The notes under the pieces: model-generated
The model's database searches: none
What the model saw: the letters and a program-made list of their open reading frames with translations, nothing else
Told to the model about the DNA's origin: nothing
Shown here: positions 7,398 through 15,569 of the stretch, piece after piece
Position numbering within the stretch: position 1 is the first letter of the stretch
Layout: the number at the start of each line of letters is the position of its first letter
Made by a program: the position numbers and the translations under genes
Assembly (NCBI GenBank): GCA_002839125.1
Contig: PGXI01000008.1
Span: 1 to 21,222, forward strand
Reading direction: 5' to 3'
Origin: Tenericutes bacterium HGW-Tenericutes-5
Lineage (GTDB): Bacteria; Bacillota_I; Bacilli_A; Izemoplasmatales; Hujiaoplasmataceae
DNA: 21,222 nucleotides

Positions 7398-9392
7398 CTA
7401 ATCTAAATTATAAGATTCAATTGATTTTAAACATGCATTTGTTAGCTTTCTTGATATGAAGTCATTGCTATCAATAACTCTCTTAGCATCGAGAAAAGCT
7501 TTTTCACGAACTTCTACATCATTAATAAGATTAGCGAACTTAAAGTTAGGTATTCCTGATTGCGTTTTACCGAATACTTCTCCTGGTCCTCTAGTCGCTA
7601 AATCATACTCTGAGATTTCAAAGCCATCATTAGTTTTTTCAAGGATATTAAGTCGATCATTTTCATCCGATATATTATCAACGACTAAATAACAATAAGC
7701 AGCTAAATCATTTCTGCCAACTCTTCCTCTAAGTTGATGAATTTGAGCTAGTCCAAATGAGTTGGCATTAAAGATAACCATTGTGGTTGCATTAGGAACA
7801 TTAACGCCAACCTCTACTACTGTTGTAGATACTAGAATTTGCGTTTTATTACTTAAAAATTGATTAAGAATTAAAGTTTTTTCAGAATCATTCAACTTTC
7901 CATGTAATATATCGCTTTTAGCGGTAATAAACCTCTTAACTATCATTTTATAAGCTTCTTCGACAGAAACTGCAGTTTTAGTTTCGCTTTCTTCGATCAG
8001 AGGACAAATTACGTAAACTTGATGACTTTTATTCAACTCATCCTCTATGGTTTTATAAGCTTTTTCTAAATCTTCAAAACCAATCACTTCGGTTCGAATG
8101 TTTTGACGATTACTAGGCTTTTCTTTAATTGAGGAAACATCAGTGTTTTCAAATAAAGATATGGCCAATGTTCGAGGGATTGGTGTTGCTGTCATCATTA
8201 ATATATCCGGGTTAATTCCTTTCTCGCGGATAATTCTTCTTTGTTCAACACCAAACCGTTGTTGTTCATCAATCACAACGAATCCAAGATTATTGAATAC
8301 AATATCACCTTGTAAAAGGCTATGAGTTCCAATGATTATATTTGTTTTCCCTGATTTTACATTATTAAGAATATTTCTTCTACTGTGTGCTGTTATATCA
8401 CTTGTAAGTAATTCTACTTGAATATTTTCTGAGTCAAGAAATTTTTTAAATGTAGCATAATGCTGATTTGCTAAAACTAAAGTTGGAGCTAAGATAGCAA
8501 CTTGATATTTGGCTGTGATAATTGCGTAAGCAGCTATAACCGATACTATTGTCTTTCCTGAACCAACATCGCCTTGCAATAGTCGATTCATTCTTGTGCT
8601 CTTTTTGAAATCTAAGAAAATTTCATTCGTTGCTTGCTTTTGATCGTTTGTTAGTTCAAAGGGAAGTTTTTTTATAAAGTTTCTAATAATATTGATATCG
8701 TAATTTTTCTTTGGTGAAGTAATTCTTGAGTTTAATTTTTTTATTAACTCAATTCTAATTCCAAACCTAAGAAACTCTTCATAAATTAATCGCTTTTTTG
8801 CGTTTTGAATTTCATCTAAGGATTTAGGTTGATGAATGGAAGTGATGATTTTATTGATATTGGAGAATTGTTGTTCATTTTTTATAAACTCAGGTATGTT
8901 ATCATCTATATTATAATCGTTTTGCAGGATGTTACTTACAATAGTAGTCATGCGATGTTCAGTTATATCATTAATTCCATAGATAGGTTTAATACCCTCT
9001 TTAAAGTTCTCTAATAGTACTAAATTACTAGCTGTAAAGTTATTAAAATTTTTGAGGAATTTTCCGGAAACAACTATAAATACTCCGACATTTAAAGAAT
9101 GAGAAAGAAATTCTCGATTGAATATTGAGACTTGAAATTTAAAAGTATTTATTTCGCATTGAAAAGACAGTTTTGTTAGTCTTTTTCGGATATAAAAGAG
9201 TTTTGGTTTACTAATGACCTGACAAGAAAACATCATTTGGGTATTAATTTTTCGTGAGCTTATATCATCTAATTTATTGATCTCATATTTTTTAGGAAAG
9301 CATAAAAGCACATCTTCTATGGATGTGATATTTAAAGCGTTTAATTTACTTAGTGTAGTTTTACCTACTCCTGAAATTTCTTTAAGTAACAT
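7398..9392 (-). CDS. recG: ATP-dependent DNA helicase RecG
   Basis: 664 residues from ATG 9392, preceded by GAGG at 4 bases. RecG regresses stalled forks and branch-migrates Holliday junctions. An N-terminal OB-fold wedge region (about 55-130) is followed by superfamily 2 helicase motifs: Walker A GDVGSGKT (274-281), LAPTLVLANQ, IGTHSLLQ, the Walker B box DEQQRFGVEQR (375-385), TATPIPRT (401-408), and the late motifs VSTTVVEVGVNVP and HQLRGRVGRN. The C-terminal ATRGPGEVFGKTQSG block is RecG-specific. The usual DEQH box reads DEQQ. A TTG at 9413 is in frame but unnecessary. It is the first gene of the recG-plsX-rnc-dnaD-nth run. Confidence 0.97.
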   Translation of the reverse strand: MLLKEISGVGKTTLSKLNALNITSIEDVLLCFPKKYEINKLDDISSRKINTQMMFSCQVISKPKLFYIRKRLTKLSFQCEINTFKFQVSIFNREFLSHSLNVGVFIVVSGKFLKNFNNFTASNLVLLENFKEGIKPIYGINDITEHRMTTIVSNILQNDYNIDDNIPEFIKNEQQFSNINKIITSIHQPKSLDEIQNAKKRLIYEEFLRFGIRIELIKKLNSRITSPKKNYDINIIRNFIKKLPFELTNDQKQATNEIFLDFKKSTRMNRLLQGDVGSGKTIVSVIAAYAIITAKYQVAILAPTLVLANQHYATFKKFLDSENIQVELLTSDITAHSRRNILNNVKSGKTNIIIGTHSLLQGDIVFNNLGFVVIDEQQRFGVEQRRIIREKGINPDILMMTATPIPRTLAISLFENTDVSSIKEKPSNRQNIRTEVIGFEDLEKAYKTIEDELNKSHQVYVICPLIEESETKTAVSVEEAYKMIVKRFITAKSDILHGKLNDSEKTLILNQFLSNKTQILVSTTVVEVGVNVPNATTMVIFNANSFGLAQIHQLRGRVGRNDLAAYCYLVVDNISDENDRLNILEKTNDGFEISEYDLATRGPGEVFGKTQSGIPNFKFANLINDVEVREKAFLDAKRVIDSNDFISRKLTNACLKSIESYNLD

Positions 9393-9427
9393 TTTACCTC
9401 GCAAAAAATACAAAATTATGTATGTAT

Positions 9428-9456
9428 ATTATAACACTAAGATTAATTTTTTTAAG
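9428..9456 (-). promoter_or_regulatory. Putative promoter of the recG operon
   Basis: TATAAT (9428-9433, minus strand) lies 35 bases before the recG ATG, between it and the fakA terminator. The -35 position (CTTAAA, 9451-9456) is weak. Confidence 0.5.
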
Positions 9457-9491
9457 TGGATGTTTTGAATAAATTAATGTAAATTTTTTAT

Positions 9492-9517
9492 AAAAAAAAG
9501 AGTATCCGAAGATACTC
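9492..9517 (-). terminator. Terminator of fakA
   Basis: On the minus strand GAGTATC-TTCG-GATACTC (9500-9517), a seven-pair stem with a stable TTCG tetraloop, runs into eight T residues (9492-9499). It lies about 10 bases past the fakA stop. Confidence 0.93.
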
Positions 9518-9526
9518 AATATTTTT

Positions 9527-11197
9527 TTATTCTAAGGAAATAATGTATGAGTAGATATCTTGTCCACCGTTGATAACATCAACTTCTAAACCAAGTTCAT
9601 CGTCAATAAAGTCAACTAACTCATCAACTTCTTTTTTGTCGACGCCTATACCATACATAATTGTCAGAATTTCTGATGTTTCGCTAGCCATTTGTTTAAT
9701 TAAAGTTCTAACAACTTCTGTTCTTTCTTTGTGTGTAGTGATTATCTGTCCGTCTAGGATTCCCATGAAGTCATCCTTAAGGATTTCAATTCCGTTATTC
9801 TTTGAATCTCTAATTGCGAAGGTTACTTCGCCTGTTTTTACCTTTGTTAAATACTCGCTCATTTCATCTATATTACTGTCGATTTCTTGAGTAGCATCAA
9901 ACATTGTTAATGCAGAATATCCTTGGGCAACTGTTTTAGCCTTTAATACATACACATCTTTATCTTCAATCATATCTCTTGCAGTCTCAGCTGATAACAT
10001 TACGTTTTTGTTATTAGGGATAATGATGATATGATCTGCATTAATTTGTTCAACGGCTTTTACGAAGTCTTCAACTGAAGGATTCATAGTTTGCCCACCA
10101 TCGATAATATAGTCACAACCCATTTCAATAAATGTGTCTTTTAAACCTTTACCATTAACTACTGCAACAATTGCATATTTCTTCTTAATTCTTGGTGCAA
10201 CTGAAGCGGAGTGATCATGACCGCATTCACAGTCATCTTGAAGGTCTGCTTCTTGATGAATCAGTACTTCAGTATGTTGAAGGTTCATGTTTTCAATTTT
10301 TAAATTAACAAAGAAACCAAAATGTTGTGCTAAGTTAAGTGCATCTCCAGGTGTTTGCGTATGGATGTGTACCTTTAGAATGTTTTCATCTTGGACAACA
10401 ACTAACGAATTACCAAGAGGTGAAATCATATCGATAAAATCTTTTTGTGAAAATTCACTCATTTTCTCGATTTGCATAATGAACTCTGTACAATAACCGA
10501 AGTCTTCACCTTCAGCGTGTTTATAATTTGTTAAATCTACTTTATAATCTGAAGAAGGTTCAACTTTATCAGTATAAATTTTACCGATTAAAGCGTCTCT
10601 CATGCCTTCAACAATTTCAATAAATCCTGCGCCACCGGAATCAACAACTCCTACCTCTTTTAAAACTGGTAGTAGATCCGGTGTTCTTTCTAAAGATGCG
10701 TATAATTCTTTAATATATAGTTCAAATAACTCTTCAAAATCATCAACGTCTTGGTAAACAGAGATTGCTTCATCAGCACCTTCTCTAGATACGGTAAGCA
10801 TTGTTCCTTCAACCGGGTGAATTACAGCTGAATAAGCTTGTTCTACACCACTTCTTAAAGCGTATGAGAAACCTTCAACGTCAATCTCGTCCTTATCAAT
10901 TAATCCTTTAGCGATTCCACTAAATAACTGAGACAAGATTACACCGCTATTACCGCGGGCTCCCATAAGCATTCCTCTTGCTAAAGCCTTTGCGACCTTA
11001 CCGATTGAGTTTTCTTGTGATTCTCTAATTGCGTTTGCCCCTGCTGACATGGTAGCTGACATATTCGATCCAGTGTCTCCATCAGGTACAGGAAAGACAT
11101 TTAAATCGTTTATTCTATTCATATTGTTTTTCAGTTTTACGCTACCATTAATAATCAAATCTCTAAATAATTTGCCGTCTAATAAATTTGTAGACAT
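9527..11197 (-). CDS. fakA: Fatty acid kinase catalytic subunit FakA (YloV, DAK2 family)
   Basis: 556 residues. FakA phosphorylates fatty acids carried by FakB, giving acyl-phosphate for PlsX/PlsY. The N-terminal DAK2 nucleotide-binding domain (about 1-200) has NVFPVPDGDTGSNM (33-46) with the Mg-binding aspartates, GARGNSGVILSQ (79-90) and DSGGAGF (186-192). The middle domain has FGYCTEF (C236) and KVHIHTQTPG (H277, H279), residues I recall as the FakA zinc site. The C-terminal half is the FakB-binding region. A linker CECGHDH (323-329) could bind another metal. AGAGGGG precedes the ATG. It has its own promoter and terminator. No fakB or yloU is visible in the window. Confidence 0.93.
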   Translation of the reverse strand: MSTNLLDGKLFRDLIINGSVKLKNNMNRINDLNVFPVPDGDTGSNMSATMSAGANAIRESQENSIGKVAKALARGMLMGARGNSGVILSQLFSGIAKGLIDKDEIDVEGFSYALRSGVEQAYSAVIHPVEGTMLTVSREGADEAISVYQDVDDFEELFELYIKELYASLERTPDLLPVLKEVGVVDSGGAGFIEIVEGMRDALIGKIYTDKVEPSSDYKVDLTNYKHAEGEDFGYCTEFIMQIEKMSEFSQKDFIDMISPLGNSLVVVQDENILKVHIHTQTPGDALNLAQHFGFFVNLKIENMNLQHTEVLIHQEADLQDDCECGHDHSASVAPRIKKKYAIVAVVNGKGLKDTFIEMGCDYIIDGGQTMNPSVEDFVKAVEQINADHIIIIPNNKNVMLSAETARDMIEDKDVYVLKAKTVAQGYSALTMFDATQEIDSNIDEMSEYLTKVKTGEVTFAIRDSKNNGIEILKDDFMGILDGQIITTHKERTEVVRTLIKQMASETSEILTIMYGIGVDKKEVDELVDFIDDELGLEVDVINGGQDIYSYIISLE

Positions 11198-11269
11198 AGT
11201 TAAAACCCCTCTTTATTTTTTTGGATGTTTCATTTTTCGACTAATTTTATGCTCAAAAAAAGCAATAGC

Positions 11270-11298
11270 ATTATAACACAAGCATTTCAAAATTGCAA
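11270..11298 (-). promoter_or_regulatory. Promoter of fakA
   Basis: Minus strand TTGCAA (11293-11298), 17-base spacer, TATAAT (11270-11275). It is divergent from the rpmB promoter in a 214-base gap. Nothing else is recognisable in that gap except a local palindrome AATTGCAATT over the -35 box. The fakA leader is about 65 bases. Confidence 0.72.
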
Positions 11299-11345
11299 TT
11301 ATTTTGAATATCGCGAGCGTTATCAGAAAATATAATATTTTTTTC

Positions 11346-11373
11346 TTGCAATTTTATGTATATATGATAAAAT
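11346..11373 (+). promoter_or_regulatory. Promoter of rpmB
   Basis: TTGCAA (11346-11351), a 16-base spacer and TAAAAT (11368-11373) on the plus strand. The start point would be near 11380, about 30 bases before the rpmB ATG. Confidence 0.7.
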
Positions 11374-11411
11374 AGTACTGCTGAAATCTTTAGAAGAAAC
11401 GGAGTGATATC

Positions 11412-11603
11412 ATGCCTAGAGTATGCAGTGTAACAGGTAAAAAATTTATGACTGGTAACAACCGTTCACATTCTTTGCACGCTACAAGAAAACAATGGAA
11501 AGCAAACCTGCAAAAAGTCAGAATTATCGATGAAGATGGTCAAGTAAAACGAGTTTACGTTTCTGCTAGAGCGTTAAAATCAGGTAAAGTTGAAAGAGCT
11601 TAA
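11412..11603 (+). CDS. rpmB: 50S ribosomal protein L28
   Basis: 63 residues, the usual size. The sequence MPRVCSVTGKKFMTGNNRSH, the HATRKQWKANLQKVRI segment, and the VKRVYVSARALKSGKV end are typical of bacterial L28. Only one cysteine (C5) is present, so this is the zinc-free form. The ATG is preceded by GGAGTGAT. It is one of only two plus-strand genes in the window. It stands divergent from fakA, as rpmB does from yloU-yloV in B. subtilis as I recall. A terminator follows. Confidence 0.96.
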   Translation: MPRVCSVTGKKFMTGNNRSHSLHATRKQWKANLQKVRIIDEDGQVKRVYVSARALKSGKVERA

Positions 11604-11625
11604 ATTTTTAACCGAATAAAATAGG

Positions 11626-11654
11626 AAAAGCAGATTATTTCTGCTTTTTTCTTT
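11626..11654. terminator. Bidirectional terminator between rpmB and the HtrA pair
   Basis: AAAAGCAGA (11626-11634) / TCTGCTTTT (11640-11648), loop TTATT, followed on the plus strand by a T-rich tract. On the minus strand the stem is followed by TTTTCCTATTTT. It lies 22 bases after rpmB and directly after the second protease gene. Confidence 0.88.
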
Positions 11655-11655
11655 T

Positions 11656-13005
11656 TTAACTAAAAGTAACTTCATAATTTTGGGGAATTGGATTGTATTC
11701 CAAGTTGATATCATCTAGTTCGTAATAGTAGATTGTTACTGAATCTCCCGCTTCAAAATTATTGTATATATATTCAAAATAAGCCGCTTCATCTTCGATT
11801 AAAACATCGTTGATTCGGTAAATTAAATCACCACTTTTTATCGGTGTATTATAAAGCGTTTGTAAAGTTATTATATCATAAACTAACAATCCGTAATCAA
11901 TTCCCGAAGGTAAGTCCAAGGTGATTGCATCAGTACGTCTAGCGCCATTAATAATTAAGTTTTTTACAGATACCTGTCCATTGTTATAGTAATTAGGCAC
12001 TTCATAATATAGAGCTCCCAACCGAGGCATTATTGTATTGACTGTTAAAGTTCCATTTTCAATTCTTTCAATAACTCTTTTTACTAAATCAATCGGAATT
12101 GCAAATCCCATACCTTCAATACTAGTATCAGCTAACTTTGAAACATTGATCCCAATAACTTCTCCATTTAAATTATAGATTGGTCCACCGCTATTTCCAG
12201 GGTTTATAGCGGAATCATGTTGAATGTAATCGATGTATTCATTATCATCGATTTTTCTCTCTAAACCGCCGATTATCCCTAGTGTTACTGAACCAAAAAA
12301 GTTTAATCCTGATGGATTTCCTGATGATAAAACAAAGATACCTTTGGTGAGGTTGTTGCTGGTAGATAAGTCAGATATGGTAATATTTGGTTTATCAGCT
12401 GCTTTAAACTTTAAGATGGCGATATCTACTTCAGTATCATAGCCTATTAGGTCAGCAACATATTCACTTGAATCACTAAAAGCTACGGAAAAATTATTTC
12501 CTTCTTTTACAACGTGATGATTAGTAATAAGGTAGTAATATTCGGTTTGTTCGTCATAGCGATAAACCACGCCTGATCCAACACCTTTAGCTTCTGTTCC
12601 AAGATATGAAACCACACCTAAAACTGAGCTATCGGCTATTTCGATAACATCATAAAGTTGTTGTTGGAAATCATCGACATAAACTGAAAACTCTGTGTTT
12701 TGTAGCATTTCATTAACTTTATCTGTGACTGATTGATAGATATCCTCATAGAATTGAGAATTGATATCATTGATTATTTCGTTATATAGTTCTTCGTAGA
12801 TATCATCATAAACATCTTGATAAACTTGATCAATCAAATCTTGATAATCATCATAATAATAGATTTTATCATCGTTTGGTTCTGAAATAGCTGATGTTTG
12901 AGTTAAAAAAGTTGTTGTTGGCGCTTCGGTAGTTTCACCATAAACAGAAATCGTACCGAAAGCAAATATTATAATTAAGGCGAAAAATATCGTTAGTTTT
13001 TTCAT
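11656..13005 (-). CDS. HtrA-like secreted serine protease (second of tandem pair)
   Basis: 449 residues. An N-terminal Sec signal peptide (KK, then a hydrophobic run to about 22, probable cut near SVYG|ET) without a lipobox suggests release from the cell or anchoring by an uncleaved helix. A Thr-rich stretch and an acidic helical segment (about 50-100) with repeated hydrophobic-Tyr-acidic tetrads follow. The trypsin-like domain (about 125-315) has an intact triad: H164 in TNHHVV, D194 in VDIAIL, S272 in GNSGGP. The C-terminal 130 residues match a divergent PDZ-like domain (KSGDLIYRINDVLI). Role inferred: surface protein quality control or processing. The ATG overlaps the stop of the upstream paralogue. 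The ribosome binding site is only AAAGG at long spacing, so coupling is likely. Confidence 0.88.
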   Translation of the reverse strand: MKKLTIFFALIIIFAFGTISVYGETTEAPTTTFLTQTSAISEPNDDKIYYYDDYQDLIDQVYQDVYDDIYEELYNEIINDINSQFYEDIYQSVTDKVNEMLQNTEFSVYVDDFQQQLYDVIEIADSSVLGVVSYLGTEAKGVGSGVVYRYDEQTEYYYLITNHHVVKEGNNFSVAFSDSSEYVADLIGYDTEVDIAILKFKAADKPNITISDLSTSNNLTKGIFVLSSGNPSGLNFFGSVTLGIIGGLERKIDDNEYIDYIQHDSAINPGNSGGPIYNLNGEVIGINVSKLADTSIEGMGFAIPIDLVKRVIERIENGTLTVNTIMPRLGALYYEVPNYYNNGQVSVKNLIINGARRTDAITLDLPSGIDYGLLVYDIITLQTLYNTPIKSGDLIYRINDVLIEDEAAYFEYIYNNFEAGDSVTIYYYELDDINLEYNPIPQNYEVTFS

Positions 13006-14282
13006 TGTACCGCCGCCTTTAGTTCAACGTCGGATAATGTTATTGTTTCATTATTGCGGATGATTACGATATCGATAATATCGCCTACTCGGTATATTGA
13101 AAACTCTTCGACAAATTGAGTACTAGATTCGATCACAACATCTCCAATTTGAATAATTATATCTCCAGCTTGTAATAATCCATCCATTGTTTTGTTTGCT
13201 TCTACTTCTAAGATATAAAAACCACTTTCGATACCAGTTGGCAAAGTAATGTCATTTGTCGTGAAGAAAGCGCGATTGTTTTTGATATCAACAAATCTTA
13301 TTCCTAATACTGGTTTTTGCATTGAATAACCAAACTCTTCAATGTCACTAACAATTGCTTGTACTAAAGTTGATGGAATTGCAAACCCCATTCCTTCAAT
13401 ATTAACAGAGGTTAATTTTATAACGTTGATTCCGATAAGTTTACCATTCAAATCAAACAGTGCTCCACCGCTATTTCCTGAATTGATTGCTGCATCATGT
13501 TGAATGTATCCGACAAACATATCATTTACACCATCATTATCGATGTCAAAATAACGTTTTAATCCTGAGACTATACCAAGAGTCATCGAACCAAAATAAT
13601 TGAATCCCGAAGGATGTCCGACGGCTACAACCATTTCCCCTTTTTGTAAAGCATCAGAGTCACCAAATTCTGCTACATCATATTCGTTTTCGCTAAAAAA
13701 GTATAATACTGCTAAATCAACAAGTTCATCTACCCCGCGATTAATTGCGGCAATTTCTGTTCCATCTTCAAACACCACTGTGAAAGATACACCTTGTTCA
13801 ACAACATGATTATTGGTCACAACATAATACTTATCGTCAACATGTTTATATATTACTCCAGAACCTACAGCTATGATGACACCATTTGCATTAAGTGATC
13901 TTACTCCAACTACTGTAGCGGCTTGCGATGCTTCTAATGATAGAATCATATCAACTACAGTTTCCGCTGTGACAGTTATATTACCATTTTCGATTTCTTG
14001 TAAAAGGGTTGAAATAACTGAGTCATATAATGTTTGAAATCTTTCTTCAGCGATGTCTTCAATAACTTCGTTTTTAACATCTTCATACAAAGATTCATAG
14101 ATTCTTTCATACAAATCAGAGATAATCAAATCTTCATTAATTGTATTAGAACCAGTGGTAGGAACTGGTGGCCTTGTCAAATAAGTTCTTGTTGGTGTTT
14201 CAACCGGGTCAAAAAGACCATTACACCCTACAAGAACTGTAAATAATAAAAATACTGTAAAAAATATTAGAACTTTCTTCAT
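13002..14282 (-). CDS. HtrA-like serine protease, lipoprotein (first of tandem pair)
   Basis: 426 residues. The N-terminus MKKVLIFFTVFLLFTVLVGC has a lipobox with C20, so a membrane-anchored lipoprotein is expected. A Thr/Pro linker and an acidic amphipathic region (about 50-100, DLYERIYESLYEDVK) follow. The trypsin-like domain (about 120-310) has H159 in TNNHVV, D189 in VDLAVL and S271 in GNSGGA. The segment DIDNDGVND (246-254) looks like a calcium-binding DxDxDG loop. A PDZ-like domain ends the protein (LLQAGDIIIQIGDVVI). AAGGAGGT precedes the ATG. It lies 35 bases after thiN with no clear promoter, so it may be the tail of the rsgA-rpe-thiN operon. It is a clear paralogue of the next gene. 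Confidence 0.9.
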   Translation of the reverse strand: MKKVLIFFTVFLLFTVLVGCNGLFDPVETPTRTYLTRPPVPTTGSNTINEDLIISDLYERIYESLYEDVKNEVIEDIAEERFQTLYDSVISTLLQEIENGNITVTAETVVDMILSLEASQAATVVGVRSLNANGVIIAVGSGVIYKHVDDKYYVVTNNHVVEQGVSFTVVFEDGTEIAAINRGVDELVDLAVLYFFSENEYDVAEFGDSDALQKGEMVVAVGHPSGFNYFGSMTLGIVSGLKRYFDIDNDGVNDMFVGYIQHDAAINSGNSGGALFDLNGKLIGINVIKLTSVNIEGMGFAIPSTLVQAIVSDIEEFGYSMQKPVLGIRFVDIKNNRAFFTTNDITLPTGIESGFYILEVEANKTMDGLLQAGDIIIQIGDVVIESSTQFVEEFSIYRVGDIIDIVIIRNNETITLSDVELKAAVQ

Positions 14283-14317
14283 GCAAATACCTCCTTAAAG
14301 GCTAAAATGTTAAAGCT

Positions 14318-14938
14318 TTATTTTTTGTCGTCGCTCATAATTACGAGCAACTTACCTTTGTTGAAATCCACTAGACCGCTTCCTTCATTAGATACACAAA
14401 GCGAATCATTGGTGCTTAGGTAATAACTATCTAAGTCAAACTTAAAACCTTTCAAAGTTAATTCATAAACATCTTCTAAGGCAAAGAATGAGATATATTT
14501 TTTAAAGTTTTTAATGTTATGCTTTCCTTTTGATAGCATATAAATATAGTGATGATTATCTCTCATCGAAAAGTCATATTTAGAAATCAAATTTAGATTA
14601 GCGAGAAAATGATCGATTCTACCGGCAATACCGCCATAAACCTCAATTTCATCATAACCCATATTATTATAAATATAATCAAGTGCATAAGCTAAATCAG
14701 TCATGTTTTTATTTATATCTAGATTTATGACTTGTTTGCATTTTTTATTAATTATTTCAATCGATTCTTTCTTTATCGAGTCAAAATCACCAACTGCCAA
14801 ATCGATTTTCTTATCTAGTGTGAATAAGTATTCTAATCCCGAATCAATTCCGACTAGATACTCATTGGATTCTTCAAAATAAAGGGATTTAAAATCGTAG
14901 GTATTAGGTCCGCAAAAAATCTTAATTTTTCTAGACAT
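14318..14938 (-). CDS. thiN: Thiamine pyrophosphokinase
   Basis: 206 residues. It transfers pyrophosphate from ATP to thiamine, making the cofactor for transketolase and 2-oxoacid dehydrogenases. Family motifs in order: VGIDSGLEYL, AVGDFDSIKK (48-57), NMTDLAYALDY (78-88), GGIAGRIDHFLANLNL (102-117), and VSNEGSGLVDFNKGKLLVI near the end. GGAGAG seven bases before the ATG supports the start, and the gene overlaps the end of rpe by eight bases. The rsgA-rpe-thiN order is conserved in Firmicutes. No TPP riboswitch is seen. Confidence 0.94.
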   Translation of the reverse strand: MSRKIKIFCGPNTYDFKSLYFEESNEYLVGIDSGLEYLFTLDKKIDLAVGDFDSIKKESIEIINKKCKQVINLDINKNMTDLAYALDYIYNNMGYDEIEVYGGIAGRIDHFLANLNLISKYDFSMRDNHHYIYMLSKGKHNIKNFKKYISFFALEDVYELTLKGFKFDLDSYYLSTNDSLCVSNEGSGLVDFNKGKLLVIMSDDKK

Positions 14939-15569
14939 TTTCTAACTCTCCAATCAAATCATTGCGATTCTCTTGGTTAAATATAAATGAACCAACAACA
15001 ATTACATCACATCCCGCATCTTTAACTGTTTTAGCGGTTTCTAGATTGATCCCGCCATCTACTTCAATCAAATATTTATAGTTAAAGATTCTTCTTTTTT
15101 CTGCTAGATATTTAATTTTATCGATTGATTCAGGAATGAATTTTTGTCCGCCTTTACCTGGTTCAACACTCATTATTAAGATTAAATCCAAATCCGGAAG
15201 ATACTTGTCTAAGACTCTTACGTCAGTATCAGGTTTGATTGAAATCCCTACTAAAACATTCTTATCCTTGATATTTTTAATCAACCCAAAAATGTCTTGA
15301 ACGGCTTCATAATGAAATGTAATTAAGTCAGCACCAGCTTCTATATAATCATTGTAATATTTTTCTGGGGTTTCAATCATTAAGTGCACATCAAAGAACT
15401 GTTCACTAAAAGCTTTGATAGTTTTAACCATTTCATGATTATAGGTTGTGTTCGTTACGAATAACCCATCCATAACATCGAAATGTAACCATCTAGCTTT
15501 TTTTACAGATATTATTTCTTCTTTTAGATTCTTAAAATCACAGCTTAAGAATGATGGTGATAAAATCAT
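14931..15569 (-). CDS. rpe: Ribulose-phosphate 3-epimerase
   Basis: 212 residues, a complete (beta/alpha)8 barrel. It interconverts ribulose-5-phosphate and xylulose-5-phosphate in the pentose phosphate pathway. The four expected metal ligands are present: H29 and D31 in LHFDVMDG, H62 in DVHLMIE, D171 in EVDGGI. MSVEPGKGGQKF (133-144) is the typical phosphate-side loop. The usual DGHFVPN reads DGLFVTN here, a mild departure near the active site, so a related sugar-phosphate epimerase cannot be excluded. AGGAGGG seven bases upstream fixes the ATG, which overlaps the rsgA stop (ATGA). Confidence 0.93.
   Translation of the reverse strand: MILSPSFLSCDFKNLKEEIISVKKARWLHFDVMDGLFVTNTTYNHEMVKTIKAFSEQFFDVHLMIETPEKYYNDYIEAGADLITFHYEAVQDIFGLIKNIKDKNVLVGISIKPDTDVRVLDKYLPDLDLILIMSVEPGKGGQKFIPESIDKIKYLAEKRRIFNYKYLIEVDGGINLETAKTVKDAGCDVIVVGSFIFNQENRNDLIGELENV

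Noticed and set aside
9570..10496. Plus-strand open frames opposite fakA
   Set aside because: They have no ribosome binding sites, show Ser/Ile-rich shadow composition, and lie wholly inside a well-supported gene.
11198..11411. Possible small RNA or riboswitch in the fakA/rpmB gap
   Set aside because: Only two divergent promoters and a short AATTGCAATT palindrome are visible. No stable conserved fold was recognised.
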